From the NCBI GenBank assembly GCA_947495775.1, contig CANMAQ010000004.1, positions 124,001-188,000 of the forward strand: a stretch of DNA of 64,000 bases, given 5' to 3'. Made by a program: the position numbers and the translations under genes. Under the pieces are notes generated by a model that saw nothing but the letters and a program-made list of their open reading frames with translations, was not told the origin of the DNA and did not search any database. Of the stretch, positions 35,921 to 44,002 are shown piece by piece. Within the stretch, counting starts at the first letter, position 1; every line of letters begins with the position of its first letter. Origin of the DNA: Jejuia algarum. Its GTDB lineage: Bacteria > Bacteroidota > Bacteroidia > Flavobacteriales > Flavobacteriaceae.

Positions 35921-36742
35921 TTATCCGATTTCAGCTTTTTTTCGCTGACCTCTAACCACTAACTTCGAAATATAAATACTCACTTGATATAATACTAAAA
36001 TTGGAATTGAAACAATAATTTGACTCGCAATATCTGGAGGCGTAATAATGGCCGAAAGGATCAATACAATTACTAAGGCATATTTTCGATACGTCTTCAA
36101 AAATTCTGGAGTAACTAGACCCACTTTAGTCAAGAAATATATAATAATAGGCAGTTCGAAAATGAGACCAGAAGCTAATACAGATGCCCTTACCAAACCA
36201 ATATAAGAGCTAATATCTATTTGATTGTCAACTTTAGCAGAAATATTGTAATTGGCTAAAAAGTTTATAGAAAGCGGACATATAATATAGTACCCAAATA
36301 AAACACCAAGGAAAAACAGGAATGAGGAAATTACAATAAAGCCTCTAGAGTGTTTACGTTCATTACTATGCATTGCAGGGCTTATAAAACGCCATAATTC
36401 GAAAATGATATAGGGAAAGGCTAGAATAAAACCACCAAGAATTGCAGTCCAAATATCGGCAGAAAACTGACCCGCCATAGTTCTGTTTTGCAAAATAAGT
36501 GGAATACTATCATTGCAGAACGTTGTTTCAATAGCAATAAAATTAGCCGTTTTACATAAAAAATCATAGGTTGGAAAGCCCATGTCTAGGGGCGCAAATA
36601 TAATCTCATCAAAAATGAATCGACTAGATATAAATGCGATACTTCCAATAACAACTATTGCTATTACAATTCGAATAAGGTGCCAACGTAACTCTTCAAG
36701 ATGGTCTAAAAAAGACATCTCATTTACATTTTTATTTGCCAT
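35921..36742 (-). CDS. tatC: Sec-independent protein translocase subunit TatC
   Basis: 273 residues. FLDHLEELRWHLIR near residue 11 is the TatC hallmark with the Glu that recognises twin-arginine signals. Six membrane helices follow, with GFILAFPYIIFELWRFISPA near 105 and FLGVLFGYYIICPLSINFL. The first periplasmic loop (about 50-95, with DFLCKTANF and three cysteines) is longer than in E. coli, as often in this phylum. It exports folded proteins with TatA, which is not in the window. It overlaps the end of kdsD by one base. Confidence 0.95.
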   Translation of the reverse strand: MANKNVNEMSFLDHLEELRWHLIRIVIAIVVIGSIAFISSRFIFDEIIFAPLDMGFPTYDFLCKTANFIAIETTFCNDSIPLILQNRTMAGQFSADIWTAILGGFILAFPYIIFELWRFISPAMHSNERKHSRGFIVISSFLFFLGVLFGYYIICPLSINFLANYNISAKVDNQIDISSYIGLVRASVLASGLIFELPIIIYFLTKVGLVTPEFLKTYRKYALVIVLILSAIITPPDIASQIIVSIPILVLYQVSIYISKLVVRGQRKKAEIG

Positions 36743-37707
36743 TATATAATTCCTTCTTTAACTAAATCGTGTATATGTATTACGCCTTTATAGTGCCCGT
36801 TATCTTCAACTAAAAGCTGAGAGATCCCATTGGTTTCCATAAGCTCTTTAGCATCAACAGCCATAGCGTCACTGTGAATGCGTTTAGGTGTTTTACTCAT
36901 AATGTCTTTTGCTGTGAGATTTTTAAAATTATCAGTTTTACGAAGCATTCTACGTAAATCACCATCAGTAATCACACCAACAATAGTTGTATTGTCAAGT
37001 ACAGCGGTAACCCCTAAAAGGTTTTCAGAGATTTCTATAATAACATCTTTGATGCTCGCATTGGTTTGTACTTTTGGTTTTTTATTTACAGCAGCGATGG
37101 CGCTAACTCTTAAATATAATTTTTTACCTAAAGCCCCACCAGGATGGTACTTTGCAAAATCTTTACTGGAAAAACCACGTTTTTCTAATAAGGCTACAGC
37201 AAGAGCATCTCCCAAGACCAATTGGGCAGTCGTACTTGTAGTAGGTGCTAAGTTATTAGGGCAAGCTTCTTTTTCAACGTAGGCATTTAATAGATAATCG
37301 GCTTGCTGTCCCAGAAAAGATTCGGGATTGCCCGTTATTGCAATCATTTTGTTGTTTGCACTCTTAATTAAAGGCACAAGAACTTTAATCTCTGGTGTAT
37401 TACCACTTTTAGAAATACAAATAACAATATCGTCTTTTAAAATAAGCCCCAAGTCGCCATGTATAGCATCGGCAGCATGCATAAAAACAGCAGGAGTTCC
37501 CGTAGAATTTAAGGTCGCTACTATTTTACTGGCTATAATAGCACTTTTACCAATACCAGTTATGATAACACGGCCTTTAGAATTAAAAATAAGTGCTACA
37601 CTATTAGAGAAATTATCGTTAAGTAACGAGGCTAAATTAAAAATAGCTTTAGCTTGCATTTCTAGGGTTTGTTTTGCGATCTCTATGCTAGTATTCTTCG
37701 TGTTCAA
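36742..37707 (-). CDS. kdsD: arabinose-5-phosphate isomerase (KpsF/GutQ family)
   Basis: 321 residues beginning at a TTG. The SIS domain (about 30-170) has VIITGIGKSAIIASKIVATL and MHAADAIHGDLGLILKDD; two CBS domains follow (about 205-321), including ITDGDLRRMLRK near 249. It converts ribulose-5-phosphate to arabinose-5-phosphate, the first step of Kdo synthesis for lipid A-core. The gene is divergent from recQ over a 203-base gap and translationally coupled to tatC. Confidence 0.92.
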   Translation of the reverse strand: MNTKNTSIEIAKQTLEMQAKAIFNLASLLNDNFSNSVALIFNSKGRVIITGIGKSAIIASKIVATLNSTGTPAVFMHAADAIHGDLGLILKDDIVICISKSGNTPEIKVLVPLIKSANNKMIAITGNPESFLGQQADYLLNAYVEKEACPNNLAPTTSTTAQLVLGDALAVALLEKRGFSSKDFAKYHPGGALGKKLYLRVSAIAAVNKKPKVQTNASIKDVIIEISENLLGVTAVLDNTTIVGVITDGDLRRMLRKTDNFKNLTAKDIMSKTPKRIHSDAMAVDAKELMETNGISQLLVEDNGHYKGVIHIHDLVKEGII

Positions 37708-37910
37708 ACGCTTTTAAGTTTACAATGTTAACTCTTTTAATGATTTTATTATCTTTATACTTACAATTTAAATATTTGTTGTAAATTCAAATTTCGTTAC
37801 AAAACTAACGAAAAAAAGAAAGAGGGCTCTCCATTACTACCACTAAATTAAGTGGGAGATGTATGGAAACGTACAATATTATAAACTAGTTATTAAAATT
37901 TATAGATTTT

Positions 37911-40115
37911 ATGTCTAACGTAAAAACCGACTTACACGAAGCTTTAAAAAAGTATTTCGGGTTTAATAAATTTAAAGGACTTCAGGAAAGTGTTATTAAA
38001 AGTATCCTCCAAGGAGATCATACCTTTGTAATTATGCCTACGGGAGGAGGAAAATCACTCTGTTACCAATTGCCAGCATTAATGCAAGAAGGTACGGCCA
38101 TTGTGGTATCACCTTTAATTGCTTTAATGAAAAATCAGGTAGATGCCATACGTGGTATCTCAAGTAACGACGGTATCGCACATGTTTTAAATTCATCTCT
38201 CAATAAAACAGAAGTAAAGCGTGTTAAGGAAGATATCACCACAGGTATTACTAAATTGCTTTATGTCGCTCCCGAGTCTTTAACCAAAGAAGAGAATGTA
38301 GAATTTTTACGTTCTGTGAAAATTTCTTTTATGGCTATTGATGAGGCACACTGTATTAGCGAGTGGGGGCATGATTTTAGGCCAGAATACCGTAATTTAA
38401 GACATATTATTGGACGTATAGGTGATCATATCCCTATTATTGGCTTAACGGCAACAGCGACTCCTAAAGTACAAGAAGACATCATCAAAAATTTGGGAAT
38501 ATCTGGTGCAACAACATTTAAAGCCTCTTTTAATAGACCAAATTTATATTACGAGGTAAAGCCAAAAACAAAGAATGTCGATGCCGATATTATTCGTTTT
38601 GTAAAACTAAACGAAGGCAAATCAGGTATTATATACTGTTTGAGTCGAAAACGTGTAGAGGAATTAGCGCAGGTATTACAAGTTAATGGGATTAATGCGG
38701 TACCCTACCATGCAGGATTAGATGCGAAAACAAGATCTAGCCATCAAGATAAATTTTTGATGGAAGATGTAGAGGTTGTTGTGGCGACGATTGCATTTGG
38801 TATGGGAATTGATAAGCCCGATGTACGTTTTGTAATCCATCATGACATTCCTAAAAGTATAGAAAGTTATTACCAAGAAACAGGACGTGCTGGACGCGAT
38901 GGTGGTGAAGGTCACTGTTTAGCCTTTTATGCCTATAAGGATATAGAAAAATTAGAGAAATTTATGTCTGGTAAGCCTGTTGCCGAGCAAGAAATAGGGC
39001 ATGCTTTATTACAAGAGGTAGTTGCCTTTGCAGAAACCTCCATCTCTAGACGTAAGTTTATATTGCACTACTTTGGAGAAGCATTCGATACGGCTACTGG
39101 CGAAGGAGGAGATATGGATGACAATGTACGACACCCTAAAAAACAAACAGAAGCTACAGCTAATGCTAAGTTGCTTCTAGAAATAGTAAAACGTACAAAT
39201 GCCAAGTATAAATCTAAGGATTTGGTTAATGTGATAATAGGAAAAGAAAATGCCTTGATCAATTCTCATAAAACCAATGACCAACCTTTTTTTGGTAATG
39301 GAAAGCATGAAGATGCTAAATACTGGATGGCTTTATTACGACAAGTATTGGTAGCCGGTTATTTAAAAAAGGATATTGAAACCTACGGTGTTATAAAGTT
39401 AAAACCAGAAGGCGAAGCATTCATAGAACAACCTACAACATTTCAAATGACTGAAGATCATACCTTTGATGTAGTAAATGAAGATTCTGGTATCATTACA
39501 GCCGCAAAACGAGCAGCAGCAGCAGCAGATAATGTATTAATGGGCATGCTTAAGGATTTGCGCAAAAAAAATGCAAAAAAATTAGGTGTACCTCCATTTG
39601 TGATTTTTCAAGACCCTTCTTTAGAGGATATGGCTTTAAAATATCCTGTTAGTCTTGAAGAATTGAGTAATGTACACGGTGTAGGCGATGGTAAGGCCAA
39701 AAAATACGGAAAAGATTTCGTGGCACTTATTGCTAAGTATGTAGAAGACAATGATATCATGAGACCAGACGATTTGGTGGTGAAATCTACAGGCACCAAT
39801 TCGGCTAATAAACTTTACATTATACAAAATGTAGATCGAAAATTACCACTAGATGACATCGCAGCCTCTAAGGGAATGTCTATGGACGATTTTATCAAGG
39901 AAATGGAAGTCATTGTGTTTTCAGGTACCAAATTAAATATAGACTATTGGCTAGAGGATGTTTTAGATGAAGACCAACAAGAAGAAATTCATGATTATTT
40001 TATGGAGTCTGAAACCGATAGTATCGAAGATGCAATAGAGGAATTCGATGGCGATTATGATGATGAAGAATTACGTTTGTACCGTATAAAGTTTATTAGT
40101 GAAGTCGCAAATTAG
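37911..40115 (+). CDS. recQ: ATP-dependent DNA helicase RecQ
   Basis: 734 residues. Walker A MPTGGGKSLCYQLPA (K48), D144-E-A-H in AIDEAHCISEWGHDFRPEY, TATATPKVQEDI (motif III) and YYQETGRAGRDGGEGHCL (motif VI) define RecQ. A RecQ-C winged-helix region follows, then an HRDC domain (about 560-620, with SLEELSNVHGVGDGKAKKYG) and an acidic C-terminal extension of about 100 residues. The zinc-binding cysteines of the E. coli enzyme are absent: SISRRKFILHYFGE and GDMDDNVRHPK occupy their positions. It unwinds DNA in recombination and repair. Confidence 0.95.
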   Translation: MSNVKTDLHEALKKYFGFNKFKGLQESVIKSILQGDHTFVIMPTGGGKSLCYQLPALMQEGTAIVVSPLIALMKNQVDAIRGISSNDGIAHVLNSSLNKTEVKRVKEDITTGITKLLYVAPESLTKEENVEFLRSVKISFMAIDEAHCISEWGHDFRPEYRNLRHIIGRIGDHIPIIGLTATATPKVQEDIIKNLGISGATTFKASFNRPNLYYEVKPKTKNVDADIIRFVKLNEGKSGIIYCLSRKRVEELAQVLQVNGINAVPYHAGLDAKTRSSHQDKFLMEDVEVVVATIAFGMGIDKPDVRFVIHHDIPKSIESYYQETGRAGRDGGEGHCLAFYAYKDIEKLEKFMSGKPVAEQEIGHALLQEVVAFAETSISRRKFILHYFGEAFDTATGEGGDMDDNVRHPKKQTEATANAKLLLEIVKRTNAKYKSKDLVNVIIGKENALINSHKTNDQPFFGNGKHEDAKYWMALLRQVLVAGYLKKDIETYGVIKLKPEGEAFIEQPTTFQMTEDHTFDVVNEDSGIITAAKRAAAAADNVLMGMLKDLRKKNAKKLGVPPFVIFQDPSLEDMALKYPVSLEELSNVHGVGDGKAKKYGKDFVALIAKYVEDNDIMRPDDLVVKSTGTNSANKLYIIQNVDRKLPLDDIAASKGMSMDDFIKEMEVIVFSGTKLNIDYWLEDVLDEDQQEEIHDYFMESETDSIEDAIEEFDGDYDDEELRLYRIKFISEVAN

Positions 40116-40274
40116 ATAGTATCGCAGCGTTTTTTATGGTATGATTCATGATTTTTTTGTGGTATACCTTTAATATACAGTCTAGACTAAGGCTTTGCTG
40201 TACGGTAACCTATCGTATTCATTTTAGGTATAGCCTTTAAATGGCAAATCGCGGTAACTTCAAGCGAACTTTCC

Positions 40275-40282
40275 TATATTTG
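40275..40282 (+). promoter_or_regulatory. -7 promoter element before the prolyl isomerase gene
   Basis: TATATTTG followed by CAC matches the TAnnTTTG element exactly and lies 22 bases before the ATG at 40305, giving a leader of about 16 bases. I find no well-spaced TTG -33 element. Confidence 0.55.
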
Positions 40283-40304
40283 CACTTTCTTAAAAATTAG
40301 AACA

Positions 40305-41237
40305 ATGCAAGACGGATTATACGCAAAATTTAATACGCCAAAGGGAGAAATACTAGTCACTTTGGAATATCAAAAAACACCAGGAACAGTAGGGAACTTT
40401 GTAGCTTTAGCAGAAGGTAACTTAGAGAATTCGGCCAAACCGCAAGGGACGCCTTATTATGACGGGTTAAAATTTCATAGAGTTATTCCTGACTTTATGG
40501 TACAAGGTGGTTGTCCTCAAGGCTCTGGAGCAGGAAATCCAGGCTATAAATTCGACGACGAATTTCACCCTGATTTAAAACATGATGGCCCAGGTGTATT
40601 GTCTATGGCAAATGCAGGACCAGGAACGAATGGAAGTCAGTTCTTTATCACGCATACAGAAACAGCATGGTTAGATGGGAAGCATACGGTTTTTGGAAAA
40701 GTGAAAGAAGGGCAGGATGTAGTAGATGCTATTGCACAAGGTGATGCTATAGAAAGCGTAACCATTGTTAGAGTAGGTGCAGATGCAGAAGCATTTAATG
40801 CTATAGAAGCATTTAGAACCTTTGAAGGGTCTAGAGCAACACGATTAGCAGAAGAAAAAGCAAAACAAGAAGCAGAATTAGATAAAGTAGCTGCAGGTTT
40901 TGATCAAACCGAAAGTGGTCTACGTTACCAAATTATACAAAAAGGTACAGGTACTAAGGCAGAGAAAGGTAAAACCGTTTCAGTACACTATAAAGGACAA
41001 TTGTTAGATGGTACTGTTTTTGATTCTTCATACAAGAGAAACCAACCTATAGATTTTCCATTAGGAGTAGGTCAGGTTATTCCAGGATGGGATGAAGGTA
41101 TTGGTTTATTAAATGTTGGAGATAAAGCCCGTTTAGTAATCCCAAGCCATTTAGCTTATGGAAGTCAAGGAGCAGGAGGTGTGATTCCCCCAGACGCAAA
41201 TTTAATATTTGATGTAGAGTTAATGGATGTAAAGTAA
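40305..41237 (+). CDS. cyclophilin-FKBP fusion peptidyl-prolyl isomerase
   Basis: 310 residues with two complete catalytic domains. Cyclophilin (about 1-165): FHRVIPDFMVQGGCPQGSG with the catalytic Arg and Phe, SMANAGPGTNGSQFFI and AWLDGKHTVFGKV. A charged helical linker (about 168-195) leads to FKBP (about 200-310): VSVHYKGQLLDGTVFDSS, VIPGWDEGIGLLNVGDKARL, HLAYGSQGAGGVIPP. No signal peptide is seen, so it works in the cytoplasm on folding of newly made proteins. Such dual-family isomerases are known from flavobacteria and a few other groups. A strong terminator follows. Confidence 0.93.
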   Translation: MQDGLYAKFNTPKGEILVTLEYQKTPGTVGNFVALAEGNLENSAKPQGTPYYDGLKFHRVIPDFMVQGGCPQGSGAGNPGYKFDDEFHPDLKHDGPGVLSMANAGPGTNGSQFFITHTETAWLDGKHTVFGKVKEGQDVVDAIAQGDAIESVTIVRVGADAEAFNAIEAFRTFEGSRATRLAEEKAKQEAELDKVAAGFDQTESGLRYQIIQKGTGTKAEKGKTVSVHYKGQLLDGTVFDSSYKRNQPIDFPLGVGQVIPGWDEGIGLLNVGDKARLVIPSHLAYGSQGAGGVIPPDANLIFDVELMDVK

Positions 41238-41267
41238 GGATTACAAATAAATACATGTTAATCGACG

Positions 41268-41299
41268 AAGCGCTCAATTTGAGCGCTTTTCTGTTTTTT
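41268..41299 (+). terminator. rho-independent terminator after the prolyl isomerase gene
   Basis: AAGCGCTCAA (41268-41277) and TTGAGCGCTT (41279-41288) form a perfect 10-bp inverted repeat, with the central bases forming the loop, followed by a T-rich tail to 41299. Confidence 0.85.
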
Positions 41300-41387
41300 A
41301 TACCCTACTAAGTGTTATAAAAATGATCTGTTACAAAAATTTTCACGAACTTTAAGAAAACGCCATCCCTCTTATCTATCAAATAAA

Positions 41388-41810
41388 GTGAAAAGTATAA
41401 AAGAAACAGAATTATACCATGAGGTTCTTATGGAGCTTAACTACGATTTCGGAGATGTATTTATTTTTGAAACGTTTGTTGTGTCCGAGATTAAAAACGG
41501 CATTAATGTGACCTGGACGAATCATGGAAAACGTATTGTAGATGATGTAGTACATTTTTTAGGGACTGATGGTAAAGATATTGTATATATATCTAATAGA
41601 GTGCATTCTTATTCTGTTGTTGCTTTAGATTGGGTAAAGTTTTTTAGTAGTAGTTATACACTTAAAGGCTACTATATTGTTTCAGAGTCCCCAAGTAGTA
41701 GGTTAAATATAATGATAGAGAATCTTTTCTTTAACAATAAGATAAAAACATTTAACTCGTTGTACTCTGCGGTAAATTGGTGCAGAAAAGCAGAAGTAAG
41801 TGAAAAATAG
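41388..41810 (+). CDS. hypothetical protein
   Basis: 140 residues from a GTG at 41388. I do not recognise a named family. It has no signal peptide or membrane helix; it has alternating strands and helices, for example FGDVFIFETFVVSEIKNGIN, DIVYISNRVHSYSVVALDWV and a C-terminal FNSLYSAVNWCRK helix, which recalls the layout of small STAS/SpoIIAA-like regulatory domains. That resemblance is weak. It stands alone between a terminator and a candidate RNA gene. Confidence 0.6.
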   Translation: MKSIKETELYHEVLMELNYDFGDVFIFETFVVSEIKNGINVTWTNHGKRIVDDVVHFLGTDGKDIVYISNRVHSYSVVALDWVKFFSSSYTLKGYYIVSESPSSRLNIMIENLFFNNKIKTFNSLYSAVNWCRKAEVSEK

Positions 41811-41884
41811 CGCGCTTTTTTCAATAGCTCTATAATGTTTGTTGTGTAACTAATTTAAAAGCTATGGATTTACCTTTGTGTATG

Positions 41885-42084
41885 CAGTAATTATTTCGGT
41901 ATTGATAGCAAAATCGAAATCTGGTCAGGAAGCATGACTAATAGAGATGCTGCGTGTTCGGAAGGAACAATAGGGTATGGGGTTAGTTTATGAGCAAAAA
42001 ATAACGTCTTATCACACTTCACGTGTACTCTTAAATAACTTTGAGCACTTAAAGCAAATTAAAAAGTAGTTGAGGTGCTTTTTT
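41885..42084 (+). ncRNA. candidate stand-alone structured RNA
   Basis: A perfect TAnnTTTG box at 41871-41878 would start a transcript near 41885. Within it are hairpins ATTTCG/CGAAAT (41893-41898 with 41915-41920), AGCAT/ATGCT (41931-41935 with 41947-41951) and TGTTC/GAACA around a GGAAG loop (41955-41969). It ends at a terminator-like stem, AGCACTT (42044-42050) with AGGTGCT (42073-42079), followed by six T. A GGTCAGG stretch at 41923-41929 and the CGGAAGG loop recall signal recognition particle RNA, but their order and spacing do not match the small bacterial form. Identity is unknown and the structure could be chance. Confidence 0.35.
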
Positions 42085-42109
42085 GCGTAACCTAAAGGAG
42101 CGTTAGAAG

Positions 42110-42145
42110 GAATAAAAAAGCTGTTCATTTCAAACAGTTTTTTTA
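42110..42145 (-). terminator. terminator of the thioredoxin-like gene
   Basis: CTGTT (42121-42125) and AACAG (42133-42137) form a hairpin with A and T runs on both sides, so it reads as a terminator on either strand. It lies 15 bases beyond the stop of the - strand gene ending at 42160. Confidence 0.6.
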
Positions 42146-42159
42146 TGTTTTTAAATCAC

Positions 42160-42717
42160 TTAAGATTTCCATTTAATATTACAACCAATACTAGGTTTTT
42201 GCGTAGCCGTATTTTTTTTGCCTTCTAACAAACAGTCTAAAGCATGTCTTAAATCTGTGCCTGTAACAGGTAAACCATTACCTGGTCTAGAATCATCTAA
42301 TTGCCCTCTATATGTTAATTTTAAATCAGCATCAAACATAAACAGGTCTGGTGTACAAGCAGCATCATAAGCCTTAGCAACCTCTTGCGAGCCATCATAA
42401 AGGTAAGGGAATGGGTACGCTTCTGCGATGGCGTGGGATTTCATTTTATCTGGGGCATCTTGCGGGTAATTTATAGCATCGTTACTCGAAATAGCGATAA
42501 ACCCAATGCCTTTTGAAATATAAGCATTAGCAAGGCGTGTAAGCTCTGCGTTAACATGAATAACAAAGGGGCAGTGGTTACAAATAAATAGAATAACCGT
42601 TCCATTTTTTCCTTTTAAGTCGCTTAAGCTTAAAGTAGTATCAGATACGGTGTCTAAAAGTGAAAATTGAGGCGCTTCTGTACCTAAAGGAAGCATATTT
42701 GAAGGTGTTCTTGCCAT
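42160..42717 (-). CDS. thioredoxin-fold protein, AhpC/TSA-redoxin-like
   Basis: 185 residues from the ATG at 42717; an in-frame ATG 45 bases upstream gives a non-conserved lysine-rich N-terminus. LPLGTEAPQFSLLDT opens the fold and TVILFICNHCPFVIHVN near residue 48 gives a C-N-H-C redox motif where thioredoxins have C-G-P-C. FIAISSNDAINYPQDAPDKM and YDAACTPDLFMFDADLKLTY with the cis-Pro follow. This matches thioredoxin-like peroxiredoxin family proteins found alone in many bacteria. Cytoplasmic thiol-disulfide or peroxide chemistry is likely. Confidence 0.85.
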   Translation of the reverse strand: MARTPSNMLPLGTEAPQFSLLDTVSDTTLSLSDLKGKNGTVILFICNHCPFVIHVNAELTRLANAYISKGIGFIAISSNDAINYPQDAPDKMKSHAIAEAYPFPYLYDGSQEVAKAYDAACTPDLFMFDADLKLTYRGQLDDSRPGNGLPVTGTDLRHALDCLLEGKKNTATQKPSIGCNIKWKS

Positions 42718-43044
42718 GGTTTTATTTTTTTTAAAGATCGGAATTTTAGACCAATTATACATTAAAAGATCTACTGGGTTATGAAACTCCTGTACAGACT
42801 TGTATAAAAGCGCATAGCTGTTTCAATAGCTTAACATAATACAGGTAAAGATAGCGCATTTTATAATTTTAAACTTAAATTCTATAGGGGGTAAATCGAT
42901 GTTTTGAATGCGACTATAGAACGTCTATTTCAATTCAATACTAGTAAATTTATGCTAGAGCATAAAAGCCCCTCGTTTTAGATATCCAATTGGCTTTATA
43001 AAATTTTAATGGGGTAAATGCACGTAAATGATTAATTTTAAGGC
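42718..43044. other. 327-base gap between divergent genes, nothing recognised
   Basis: The region separates the - strand thioredoxin-like gene from csaA. I find no coding frame and no strong hairpin. A weak TAAATTTA box (42945-42952) could belong to a csaA promoter. Confidence 0.5.
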
Positions 43045-43380
43045 ATGAAAACAGATATTACTTTACAAGATGTTACCAAAATAGACCTGCGTGTTGGTAC
43101 AGTACTAAAGGTGTTAGATTTTCCAAAGGCGCATAAACCTGCCTACCAATTGTATATAGATTTTGGAGATTTAGGGCTTAAAAAAACCTCGGCTCAGATT
43201 ACTGATTTGTATAGTAAAGAAGAATTAGTTGGTAAACAAATTATCGCTGTTGTAAATTTCCCGCCGAAACAAATTGCTAATTTCATGAGTGAATGTTTGG
43301 TACTAGGTGCTACTACTAAGGCAGGAGTATCCATATTGCAACCAGAGATGCGTGTGAAGAATGGAAGGGTATTGAAATAA
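43045..43380 (+). CDS. csaA: tRNA-binding protein CsaA
   Basis: 111 residues from an ATG. It is a single tRNA-binding OB fold of the methionyl-tRNA synthetase C-terminal type: KIDLRVGTVLKVLDFPKAHK near residue 12, LYIDFGDLGLKKTSAQIT, and VVNFPPKQIANFMSECLVLG near 75. CsaA binds tRNA-like RNA and has been linked to protein secretion as a chaperone in Bacillus. Full length for the family. A bidirectional terminator follows. Confidence 0.92.
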   Translation: MKTDITLQDVTKIDLRVGTVLKVLDFPKAHKPAYQLYIDFGDLGLKKTSAQITDLYSKEELVGKQIIAVVNFPPKQIANFMSECLVLGATTKAGVSILQPEMRVKNGRVLK

Positions 43381-43392
43381 AATGCTATTTCA

Positions 43393-43440
43393 TAAAAAAA
43401 AGTGAGACTATTTTTGTTCTAAAAACAGTTTCACTTTTTT
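43393..43440. terminator. bidirectional terminator between csaA and the DUF3276 gene
   Basis: AAAAAGTGAGACT (43397-43409) pairs with AGTTTCACTTTTT (43427-43439), a 13-bp stem with one G-U pair and a 17-base loop. A and T runs on each side allow use on both strands by the two converging genes. Confidence 0.8.
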
Positions 43441-43473
43441 AAATGTATTAAAACGTAGTGTTTGTACTAAGTT

Positions 43474-43857
43474 TTAGATGTCATCAAAACTAATATCTGT
43501 AAAATTTTCTGTGGTACCAGAATCAGAAGCAGTTTGGTTAACAGGAACATCGTATTCTTTTTTGAAATCCTTTTGGTGGCGTTCACTAATAACTTCGTCT
43601 CCTTTTTCTCTAATGATGTAATCTGTCATTTCAGATAAAATCTCTTTAAACTCAGAAAAATCTTCTTTGTAAATGTAAATTTTGTGTTTTTTGTAATGGT
43701 AAGAACCGTCGTCGTTTGTGAATTTTTTACTCTCTGTGATTGTTAAGTAATAATCATCAGCTTTTGTTGCTCTAACATCAAAAAAATAGGTGCGTCTTCC
43801 TGCTCTTAATACTTTTGAAAAAATCTCCTCTTTCTCCATCATTCCGTGGTTGCTCAT
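43474..43857 (-). CDS. DUF3276 family PUR-like DNA/RNA-binding protein
   Basis: 127 residues. EEIFSKVLRAGRRTYFFDVR near residue 10 and KADDYYLTITESKKF followed by HKIYIYKEDFSEFKEILSEM form the beta-beta-beta-helix of PUR-alpha-like proteins. Bacteroidota and spirochaetes have such single-repeat proteins that dimerise and bind nucleic acids. The C-terminal 35 residues are acidic and probably flexible. Upstream on the - strand a TTG is followed after 20 bases by a CACTTTTG box (43894-43901), one mismatch from the -7 consensus. Confidence 0.85.
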   Translation of the reverse strand: MSNHGMMEKEEIFSKVLRAGRRTYFFDVRATKADDYYLTITESKKFTNDDGSYHYKKHKIYIYKEDFSEFKEILSEMTDYIIREKGDEVISERHQKDFKKEYDVPVNQTASDSGTTENFTDISFDDI

Positions 43858-44002
43858 TGTACAATCTAATTAATTAAACACTGTTGTGTTCTTCAAAAGT
43901 GAAAAAAAAACATAAATTAAGCAACAATTTTTAGAATTTATTTTTAAAATATTATTTTTTATCTTCTAAACTAAAATAGGACCTAAACATAAAAACACTG
44001 CT

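Larger units (their letters stand above)
41811..42159 (+). other. 349-base gap holding a candidate RNA gene and terminators
   Basis: No credible protein-coding frame is seen. The gap holds a TACCTTTG -7 box (41871-41878), several short hairpins between 41893 and 41969, a hairpin with T tail ending at 42084, and a second terminator serving the - strand gene at 42160. Confidence 0.6.

Noticed and set aside
36878..37717. Two long + strand frames opposite kdsD
   Set aside because: kdsD has complete SIS and CBS domains on the other strand; the opposite frames show no family features.
37840..37855. CCACT/AGTGG hairpin upstream of recQ as a regulatory site
   Set aside because: The stem is only five base pairs, and no promoter or terminator context makes it meaningful.
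41923..41975. Signal recognition particle RNA
   Set aside because: GGTCAGG and a CGGAAGG loop are both present, but separated by an extra hairpin and without the AGCAG partner strand, so the small SRP domain IV cannot be formed as known.
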